Source: Opitutaceae bacterium
GTDB lineage: Bacteria > Verrucomicrobiota > Verrucomicrobiia > Opitutales > Opitutaceae
DNA: 5,568 nt
Direction: 5' to 3'
NCBI GenBank assembly: GCA_031282705.1
Contig: JAITDF010000275.1
Location: 1-5,568, forward strand
The notes below the pieces were generated by a model. It was not told the origin of the DNA and made no database searches. It saw nothing but the letters and a program-made list of their open reading frames with translations. Position 1 is the stretch's first letter; every line of letters starts with the position of its first letter. The translations under genes and the position numbers were made by a program. Below are positions 1 to 5,568 of the stretch, one piece after another.

Positions 1-2414
1 GTTGAATGATAGCGCGTAAAGGCCAGGCCGTAGGGCATGGCATCGCCGAGGGCAAGGTCGGTGGCGCTGATATAAAACGCGCCGCTGGCGGCGTCAACGG
101 GGTCGAGGACAAGAGTCTGCCCGCCCGTAACCGATGGATTGGAATTACTTAATGGATAGACTGTTAACAGGCTTTTCACCCCACTGCCTACAAAGGTTGC
201 CGCAGAGGTGTTTATAACAGGATTTAGACTCACCAAGGCCCCGCCCTTGAGCGTGCCGAGCGCGCCGGTGATGCCCATGACGGCGCCGGGGCCGGCGCCG
301 GCGGGCTTGTGCATGGCGACGTAACCCATGCCGCTGTAGCTGCCGAATGTCTGCGCGTAATTTTTCGGCACCAGCATCCCGCCGGTGAGCGGGTTGCTCG
401 AAAACACACTGTCGCCGGCGGCCAGCGTGGCGGTGCCGGCATAGCCGACCAGCGGGCCGGAGGAACTTTTCAGCGCGTTCCATTCGGTGAGCGTGCGCGC
501 CACATAGACCGGCTCGGCGTTGTCCACGTAACTTTGCATGAGTTTCATGGTGGAGACGCCCTTGTTCAAATACGTGTTGGCCGGGTCGGCGTTGGCCACG
601 ATGGTCTGCTCGATGGCGGAGTGCTCCAGCATGCTCGCCCAATACATTCCGGCCATGAAGGATTTGTAGATGACCTCCATATACGTCGTGCCGGCTGGCA
701 GGGCCGTGCGCAGCGCGGAGTTTATCAGGCACACCGGCATGTCCACGAACGGCGCCTGGTTGACGCCGACAATGCCGGCGTGGTGCTGCACGACCTGGCG
801 CGCGGGCGTGACGGACGAGCCGACCTCGTTGATGCCGTTGAGTTCGTTGAGGTATTGCAGGCCGAGTATATAAAGGTTTTCCGAGAGCACCTTGCTGCTG
901 TCGTTCGCCAGCCCCTGGTCGTGCATCCCGGCGAGGATGCGCATGCGCTCCTTCAGGCGGCCAAGGACATGATTAAACCCGTGCGTGATGACATAATTGC
1001 CGCTGCGCAGAATCGGCGCGGTCGACATGGTATGATTATACAGCGGGCCGCCGCCGGTGTCGCAATACGTGTAGCCGAGCGTCACGGCGGCGGTCGTGCC
1101 GCTGTAAGTCGTCTCGGCGGCAAGCTGCACATCGTCCTTATGCAAACGCACCTTGTTGCCGTTGAAATCAATGGACAACTTCGCCCCGCTCAATTCCGCC
1201 GTGTTGAATGTCTGGCTGACGCCGCCGACGGAGACGGACAGTTTCGCGCAATAGGCGTCGGGAATCTCATCCCAGAAGGCGTGAATGATATAAGCGTAGG
1301 GCGCGGGAAACGTGCCGGCGCGCGCCGGCCAGCGCCCGCCCATCACCTCGCGCCCGGAGCGCGCGTGCTGCACGTCGTCGCCGGCGATGCCGGTGGCGAG
1401 CGCGGCGGTGTATTGCGCGAGCTTGGCGCGCAGGGCTGTTTTGCCGGCGGCGCCACCCTGGTAGGCCGGCACCGGCACGCCGCCGATGGTGGCCGTGGTG
1501 TTGCTGCCGCCGGCGCTGTTGTATATTTCCGTGGCGCTGTAGCCGGACTGCGAAACCCAGTCCGCCGGCGCCGCCTCGGAGTAGGGCTTGTAGGACGGGT
1601 CAAACCAATACAGGCCCCCGTCGATGTTCACTATCACCCAGACGTGGGGGAACAAAAGGCCGTCGTAATCCGCCAGCGGCAATACTATTTTGTTTGTAAT
1701 GACGGGGTTTGCGGGGCGCGCCTCGTAATCACCGCCGCCGTTGACCAGGAAGGCGAACGCCTCCGCCGGCGCCACGCCGAGCCAGTTGCCCAGTTCGGCG
1801 AACGTGCCCGTGCGGCTGACAAAGGCGTAACTGGCGTCGAAGCCGGCGGCGCGCAGCAGCGTCACGGTCAGCGCGGCGGTGTCGAAGCTGTTGCCGGCGC
1901 GCTCCAAGGCGGCGAGGCGCGGGCCGCGCTTGAGGCCGTTGTAGGCCTCGTATTCCATATAATTGGACACCCAGTCCACGATGCGCCCGAGGCTGTTGTC
2001 CAGCGAGGCGGCGATGGAGACCAGCTCGGGCGGGATGTCCGACGCGGACGTGGCGGCGCTCATGGCGCGCATCAGCCCGCCGGCGGTGCCGGCGGCGGCG
2101 GAAGAAGGCGCAAACGGGACGCCGCCGCCCTTTATATCATAAAGCTGCCTCGGGTCGCTCAACAGCCCGGCGCCGGCGAAAGCCGCCGCCTGCGCCTGAG
2201 AGCCCGACTGCGCGGACATGGCCATCGTGTTTTGCGTGCCCGCCGACGACAACGCGGCGCCGCCGGGGGACAGGCTCACGGGCGGGAAGGTGACGCCCGT
2301 GGTCAGGTCCGCGCGTTCCCACGCGGACACTTGCGGCGCGAGTGACAACGCGAGCGCGAGGCAGGAAAACAGCGCGGCCGATTTGGAACGGGAAATGGTT
2401 TTGTGGTTTTTCAT
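1..2414 (-). CDS. RHS-family protein with N-terminal transglutaminase-like domain, C-terminus outside the window
   Basis: The frame is open for 804 codons from ATG at 2414 to the window edge with no stop; I checked every line for in-frame stops. A Sec signal peptide is visible (basic residues 2-11, hydrophobic 13-26, likely cleavage after VSA at 31). Residues about 135-280 resemble a transglutaminase-like core: AGNSFDTAAL then LLRAAGFDASY (173-196), HVWV (His257) and WFDPSYK (Asp272). The usual Cys is Ser176, so peptide crosslinking activity is doubtful. Residues about 540-690 hold motifs I know from the leader of transglutaminase-RHS proteins: QHHAGIVGV (543-551), GVSTMKLM (619-626) and a GY..M/ITGALG stretch. 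DPVDAASGAF (771-780) followed by LAFTRYHS (797-804) is the RHS entry motif (DUF6531-like). The family forms a hollow YD-repeat shell, often around a C-terminal toxin; that part is not visible here. The ATG at 2414 gives the best signal peptide, but in-frame ATGs at 2435 and 2450 are possible, and none has a clear Shine-Dalgarno. Confidence 0.85.
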   Translation of the reverse strand, partial: MKNHKTISRSKSAALFSCLALALSLAPQVSAWERADLTTGVTFPPVSLSPGGAALSSAGTQNTMAMSAQSGSQAQAAAFAGAGLLSDPRQLYDIKGGGVPFAPSSAAAGTAGGLMRAMSAATSASDIPPELVSIAASLDNSLGRIVDWVSNYMEYEAYNGLKRGPRLAALERAGNSFDTAALTVTLLRAAGFDASYAFVSRTGTFAELGNWLGVAPAEAFAFLVNGGGDYEARPANPVITNKIVLPLADYDGLLFPHVWVIVNIDGGLYWFDPSYKPYSEAAPADWVSQSGYSATEIYNSAGGSNTTATIGGVPVPAYQGGAAGKTALRAKLAQYTAALATGIAGDDVQHARSGREVMGGRWPARAGTFPAPYAYIIHAFWDEIPDAYCAKLSVSVGGVSQTFNTAELSGAKLSIDFNGNKVRLHKDDVQLAAETTYSGTTAAVTLGYTYCDTGGGPLYNHTMSTAPILRSGNYVITHGFNHVLGRLKERMRILAGMHDQGLANDSSKVLSENLYILGLQYLNELNGINEVGSSVTPARQVVQHHAGIVGVNQAPFVDMPVCLINSALRTALPAGTTYMEVIYKSFMAGMYWASMLEHSAIEQTIVANADPANTYLNKGVSTMKLMQSYVDNAEPVYVARTLTEWNALKSSSGPLVGYAGTATLAAGDSVFSSNPLTGGMLVPKNYAQTFGSYSGMGYVAMHKPAGAGPGAVMGITGALGTLKGGALVSLNPVINTSAATFVGSGVKSLLTVYPLSNSNPSVTGGQTLVLDPVDAASGAFYISATDLALGDAMPYGLAFTRYHS

Positions 2415-2420
2415 GGAGCG

Positions 2421-2450
2421 TGGTTTTGGCGGCATGGGTTTTGACGGCAT
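2421..2450 (-). repeat. 15-base tandem duplication, two in-phase copies each opening with ATG
   Basis: On the minus strand ATGCCGTCAAAACCC (2450-2436) is followed directly by ATGCCGCCAAAACCA (2435-2421), agreeing at 13 of 15 bases. The copies are in frame with the RHS gene and would add MPSKP-MPPKP and two more residues before the chosen Met at 2414. The remainder of the 50-base gap (2451-2464) is A-rich on the minus strand with no obvious terminator, so read-through from the Ig-like gene is likely. Confidence 0.6.
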
Positions 2451-2464
2451 GGCGTTTGTTTTTC

Positions 2465-4240
2465 TCACTTGTTCTTTATGTTGCCCTCCGCATCGAGCTG
2501 GTAGCCGCGCTCGGGGCTCTGGATCAACTCGTTGACCTCGTTGTATTGATACTCCCGCGTGATGTTCGCGGGGATCGTGTTGTTCGTGCCGGAAGGGGTC
2601 AGCCCAAGCGCCGCCTCCACCAGGTCGGGGATGCCGTTGTTGTTGCCGTCCTGGGCAAGTCCCTTGGGGATGCCGCTGGCGTTCAGGCCCGCCAGGTTCA
2701 CCTGCACCCGCATTGTATAATGCGGCGACGAATAATATCCGTTGGCGTTTTCATTCCACGGAGTGATGGAATCCCATGCGCGCGCGGTCGCGTCGATGAC
2801 ATGGCCCCAGACCTGCCAGTCGCCCCCGGCGTTCGCCGTGAACGGGCCGAAAGTCCGGCTTCCGCTGTATCCGTCGCCGGTGTCACGATCCTCCTCCTGG
2901 CTGAGTATCAATGTGCCATCGGGCCGCATAAATCGCGAAGCGTATCGAACCGCGTCGCCATCGGCATCGCTGCCGCTGATTTTCAGATAAAAAACATCTC
3001 CTTCCACAAGTGCGTATATTCCGTTTTGCAGGGACAGGGGATTGGATTGCGCATTCAGCAATTGCAATGAGCCGGCCGGATTGCGGCGGACGTTCACGGT
3101 GACGCGCTTGTCCGCAAGCCCGCCGAACGGCCCGCCGGCGTATTGCACCCAGCCGGACACGCCGTGGAGCCGGTTGCCGGGGGACGTCCCGGTAAACGCC
3201 TCCGCGTATAGCGTGTGCGTTCCCGCGCTGGACGGCGTCCATGTCACGGTGCGCGCGGACAGGGTGGTGGTGGCCGTGGCGGAAAGCGTGGCGGTGCCGC
3301 CCGAGATGGAGAAAAGAGCGGGGCCGGGCGTGTATCCGTAGAAGTTATGCTCGGATAGCCAGCCCGAGGCCGCCGCCGTGCTGCTTAGAGTCACCGCCTC
3401 TCCCAGATAGAGGGTCAAACTTCCACCGCCTCCGGCGCCCACCTGCCCGCCCGCCGTCGATGCCGCAAAATTTAACGCTGGCAATGGCGCCACAAACACC
3501 GCCGGGGTTGTCACCCCCGCATGCCACGCATCTTGCGAATCCCTCGCGTTCGCCTGAAACTGCCAGTAACCCGGCGACGGCGGTGTGAAGACCGCGGATA
3601 TCTGGCTGTTCGATCCGCTGCCCGGCATTCCCGCCGTCCCTGTGCTGAAACTGCTCCATCCCGCCAAGTTGTCTGCATCGCGAACCCAGCCGTCCCAGTC
3701 CCCGCCAAAGGTATCCGCATTCCTTGGCCCCCGCCTCCAAAACGAATGCAGGTTCATGTTGCCGTCGGGATCGATCGCCGTCGAGCTGAGCGACAGCGAC
3801 TCCCCCTGCCTTATCGTCGCCGCCGGCGTGCTTATGGTCACCTGTGTCGGCGCGCTGTTTGCCGCGGGGCTCGTGACCGTGACTGAATGGTATATCCAAT
3901 CCTCCCCATACTCGTAGTCATATGCATATGCCTCATAGTCCACCTGCCCCGGACTGGTCTCGGTGAAATACGATCCAAGCGCAAGACAGTAATCATAATT
4001 GTTGGTGCTGTTTTCATCCACATATTCGCCGTCCCTGTACAGCACGAGCGCTATGTCAACCGGCCACGAATAGTATCCGCGTATGGCGAATTGCGCCTGC
4101 GCCGAAATATAATACGATTGCCCGGTTTCGACATTTCCCGGATTGGACAGCCATTCGAGGGAATACACCTCGGCCCTGGAGCATGGGATGACGGCAACCA
4201 GCAGGGCGATTGACGCAACCAACAGATGGCGGCTTTTCAT
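2465..4240 (-). CDS. Secreted multi-Ig-like surface protein with one calcium-loop motif and an RHS/YD-like C-terminal tail
   Basis: This is a 591-residue protein of no named family that I recognise. A signal peptide spans residues 1-23 (KSRH, then hydrophobic 6-19, likely cut after SRA). The body reads as four beta-sandwich modules at about 24-123, 131-250, 274-386 and 388-515. Each ends in a similar strand pattern such as SPGYWQFQANARDSQDAW or AGGDWQVWGHVIDATARAW, typical of Ig-like/PKD/cadherin-like folds. The first module is Tyr-rich (five Tyr in 101-112). Residues 531-542, DGNNNGIPDLVE, form one EF-hand or TSP3-like calcium loop. Residues 562-591 (REYQYNEVNELIQSPERGYQ, then LDAEGNI) match the consensus of a single RHS/YD repeat. 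The start codon overlaps the stop of the upstream gene (ATGA) and is preceded by a good ribosome binding site, implying translational coupling. A surface adhesin or RHS partner role is inference. Confidence 0.88.
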   Translation of the reverse strand: MKSRHLLVASIALLVAVIPCSRAEVYSLEWLSNPGNVETGQSYYISAQAQFAIRGYYSWPVDIALVLYRDGEYVDENSTNNYDYCLALGSYFTETSPGQVDYEAYAYDYEYGEDWIYHSVTVTSPAANSAPTQVTISTPAATIRQGESLSLSSTAIDPDGNMNLHSFWRRGPRNADTFGGDWDGWVRDADNLAGWSSFSTGTAGMPGSGSNSQISAVFTPPSPGYWQFQANARDSQDAWHAGVTTPAVFVAPLPALNFAASTAGGQVGAGGGGSLTLYLGEAVTLSSTAAASGWLSEHNFYGYTPGPALFSISGGTATLSATATTTLSARTVTWTPSSAGTHTLYAEAFTGTSPGNRLHGVSGWVQYAGGPFGGLADKRVTVNVRRNPAGSLQLLNAQSNPLSLQNGIYALVEGDVFYLKISGSDADGDAVRYASRFMRPDGTLILSQEEDRDTGDGYSGSRTFGPFTANAGGDWQVWGHVIDATARAWDSITPWNENANGYYSSPHYTMRVQVNLAGLNASGIPKGLAQDGNNNGIPDLVEAALGLTPSGTNNTIPANITREYQYNEVNELIQSPERGYQLDAEGNIKNK

Positions 4241-5358
4241 CGTCCACCTCCATTTCCGGGTGTCGCAGTGTTTTTGCCGGTCGCGCCAACGAGCCGGGAC
4301 AGCTTTTTAAATGTGCTGGTATGGCCAAGCGTGTCCAGAAGAATGCCATCTTTGTCCACCAGATAAACGGATGTTGGCAGTTGGAATCGAAGCAGGGAGG
4401 CCAGCGGCCCGTCCCGCCCTCCGCCATCGTAATATTGTTCGCCGGGCAATGACTCCAGTCGTGCAAATTGAGCCGCGGCCTCCGCATCCTCATCAATGTT
4501 AATGCCCGCAAAATCCGTTTCCGGCAGTGAGGCCAGCCGCTTGATGAGGCCCAGAAATGCCGGGCGGCGGATTGTCCATGAATATACAATGACAAATTTA
4601 CCCTTGAACCGGTCCATGTCGATCCCGTCTATTTTCAACGGCTTCCCCTCCATTGTCCGCTGGTCAAGCAATGATTGTGCGCTTTGCCTGATTTTTTCAG
4701 GGGCGGGCGAATGGATCAGTTCCACGGCAATTTGTTTTGCGGAGGAGGAGTCACTGCTCCGTCCCAGCGACAATAGATAGCCGTAGCCTCTATGATCATC
4801 AGGAAACTCCTGCATCAATGCGCGTGCATGCCCCGTTCGCATCCTTAATGAGTCCGGCCAGGTTTTGATCCCCGCATTTTGCAGCTCAAGATTCTTGATG
4901 CCCGCGCTAACCTCGAAGCGGTCGGTATCCGGCATGGTGGTATCGGCCAGATAAGCATCAATTTCCAGTCTGTCCGCCCGCGACAGCCTGTTTTTGGCGG
5001 ACGCCCTGACGGACAGCAATGCCATCATCTCTATTTTCCGGGCTTCCGCCGCCCTCTGATCATTTGGGAATATTTTATGGAAATTTCGCGCGCCGGCCAT
5101 GATGGCATTCCAGTCGGGCGTTTGGCGTGCCCGGGCGCCCGCCGCCGGCCCGTCATGGTCAAGCCCGTGGGCCGCCATGGGTGAATTGCCGGAGTTCACC
5201 GCAATCCCTTTTTTTGGAATGGAGGCCGCCAATGCGGCCCATGCCAAGCCCGCTTCTGAAATTTCGCGGGGCATGCTTCCGGCAAATGCCACCGGTATCT
5301 GGCTGGACAGGAAAAATGAAATCAAGCGGAGGAACGGCATGGTCTGTTGTTTTTTCAT
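4237..5358 (-). CDS. Exported thioredoxin-fold (TlpA/redoxin-like) protein lacking the CxxC active site
   Basis: This is a 373-residue protein with a signal peptide (MKKQQ, hydrophobic 8-25, likely cut after AFA at 26). Residues about 80-230 are charged and look helical, similar to the helical regions that precede TlpA-like domains in some Planctomycete and Verrucomicrobia proteins. Residues about 238-358 follow the TlpA/ResA pattern: GKPLKIDGIDMDRFKGK, then FVIVYSW where family members have VLVNFWA, and later LPTSVYLVDKDGILLDTLG. In that last motif the cis-proline (Pro328) and the xVDKDG strand are kept. The CxxC position is Arg265-Pro-Ala-Phe268, and I see no cysteine anywhere in the protein, so thiol-disulfide exchange is ruled out for this chain. 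A binding, chaperone or scaffold role in the periplasm is inference. The gene is first in the visible operon. Its ATG lacks a clear Shine-Dalgarno; Met7 is an alternative start that shortens the n-region. Confidence 0.85.
   Translation of the reverse strand: MKKQQTMPFLRLISFFLSSQIPVAFAGSMPREISEAGLAWAALAASIPKKGIAVNSGNSPMAAHGLDHDGPAAGARARQTPDWNAIMAGARNFHKIFPNDQRAAEARKIEMMALLSVRASAKNRLSRADRLEIDAYLADTTMPDTDRFEVSAGIKNLELQNAGIKTWPDSLRMRTGHARALMQEFPDDHRGYGYLLSLGRSSDSSSAKQIAVELIHSPAPEKIRQSAQSLLDQRTMEGKPLKIDGIDMDRFKGKFVIVYSWTIRRPAFLGLIKRLASLPETDFAGINIDEDAEAAAQFARLESLPGEQYYDGGGRDGPLASLLRFQLPTSVYLVDKDGILLDTLGHTSTFKKLSRLVGATGKNTATPGNGGGR
4246..4251 (-). promoter_or_regulatory. Shine-Dalgarno site of the Ig-like protein gene
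   Basis: On the minus strand GGAGGT lies 5 bases before the ATG at 4240. It sits inside the last codons of the upstream gene (the Gly-rich GNGGGR end), so ribosomes finishing that gene are placed at this start. It is the only strong ribosome binding site among the three genes and supports the chosen start. Confidence 0.8.
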
Positions 5359-5568
5359 ATATGTGATTTGTTTCGTCGGCGGTCTGAAAAATCATGAAAA
5401 GCGCAGATGAAGGGGACCATATCAACCACATGTCCATGCAATGCCTTGCATTGGTTATTCTCTTTACGGGGATTGCCAATAGGCATTGTTATCTTTTTCA
5501 GGAGATGGAGGAGGATGCTTGCGGCGAGGTTGGCGAGTTTTCTGGTATGGCAACGGGTTTTTCTTCGC
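5359..5568. other. Upstream region without a supported gene; ambiguous short open frames
   Basis: This 210-base stretch is more AT-rich than the genes. On the minus strand one frame is open from the window edge to a TGA at 5357-5355 that overlaps the next gene's ATG (ATGA). Its 70 residues (includes LANLAASILLHLLKK) match no family I know. A second minus frame ends at 5498 with a Ser/Pro-rich tail (NSPTSPQASSSIS) and could be the C-terminus of an upstream gene. On the plus strand an ATG at 5515 follows GGAGGAGG directly and opens MLAARLASFLVWQRVFLR up to the edge, so a divergent gene is also possible. I cannot choose among these from the window. No convincing -35/-10 pair with normal spacing was found. 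Confidence 0.4.
5434..5454. repeat. Short inverted repeat upstream of the operon, possible operator
   Basis: ATGCAA (5436-5441) and TTGCAT (5446-5451) are perfect inverted arms around a 4-base spacer. The flanking CC and TGG extend the symmetry with one unpaired base. The repeat lies about 75 bases before the ATG at 5358, a position that would suit a transcription factor site. There is no following T-run on either strand, so a terminator is unlikely. A six-base arm can arise by chance. Confidence 0.3.

Noticed and set aside
281..300. GC-rich GCCGGCG-type short repeats scattered through the RHS gene, also around 2080-2110
   Set aside because: They fall in Ala/Gly-rich coding stretches and follow codon preference; there is no regular spacing or intergenic placement.
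309..2345. A 678-codon open frame on the plus strand, longer than many real genes
   Set aside because: It is codon-aligned with the minus-strand RHS gene, and stays open because that gene avoids TTA, CTA and TCA codons at high GC. Its protein is Arg/Gly/His-rich with no recognisable domain, while the minus strand gives a signal peptide, a transglutaminase-like core and an RHS motif.
2415..2470. A frameshift splitting one ancestral gene into the Ig-like and RHS genes
   Set aside because: Reading past the TGA at 2465 in the other frames gives no continuation of the YD repeat, and the downstream gene has its own signal peptide.
2615..2650. DGNNNGIPDLVE as a cellulosomal dockerin
   Set aside because: Dockerins need two such calcium loops with a helix pair; only one loop is present, so it is a generic EF-hand/TSP3-like loop.
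4178..4240. Cys20 of the Ig-like protein as a lipoprotein lipobox
   Set aside because: The context is VIPC with Pro at -1, which does not fit a lipobox; SRA followed by Glu at 23/24 is a normal signal peptidase I site.
5505..5568. A divergent plus-strand gene starting at 5505 or 5515
   Set aside because: At most 21 codons are visible, the Shine-Dalgarno spacing is close to zero, and competing minus frames are open over the same bases; too little to call a gene.

Overview
The window carries three long genes, all on the minus strand and reading from high to low coordinates, in the order 5358 to 4237, 4240 to 2465, and 2414 to beyond base 1. The first two overlap by four bases (ATGA), and the second and third are separated by about 50 bases, so they look like one operon. 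All three proteins start with a Sec-type signal peptide, so the products are probably exported.

Gene 1 of the operon (4237..5358) is a 373-residue protein. It has a helical N-terminal part and a C-terminal thioredoxin-like (TlpA/redoxin-type) fold in which the CxxC site is gone. Gene 2 (2465..4240) is a 591-residue surface or secreted protein. It consists of about four Ig-like beta modules, one calcium-binding-type DxNxNGIPD loop, and a C-terminal tail that looks like a single RHS/YD repeat. Gene 3 (1..2414, cut by the window edge) is the N-terminal 804 residues of a large RHS-type protein. After the signal peptide it has a transglutaminase-like domain whose catalytic Cys position holds Ser, then the conserved RHS-leader region (H-H-x-G and GVST motifs), then the DPVDxxSG entry motif where the YD-repeat shell normally begins. 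The YD repeats and any C-terminal toxin lie outside the window.

The organism is probably a Gram-negative bacterium. Verrucomicrobiota or a related PVC-group lineage is my best guess, from the helical-plus-TlpA layout, the single DGNNNGIPDLVEAALG-type loop near a C-terminus, the weak or absent Shine-Dalgarno sequences before two of the three genes, and the RHS-transglutaminase architecture. This is inference and no marker gene is present. GC content rises visibly along the operon, from modest upstream of 5358 to very high in the RHS gene.

As a working model, the operon exports an RHS giant protein together with an Ig-like surface protein that carries its own YD-like tail, and a redox-inactive thioredoxin-fold protein that may act as a periplasmic binding or folding partner. 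The stretch 5359..5568 holds no gene I can support firmly. No tRNA, rRNA, CRISPR array or insertion sequence is visible.
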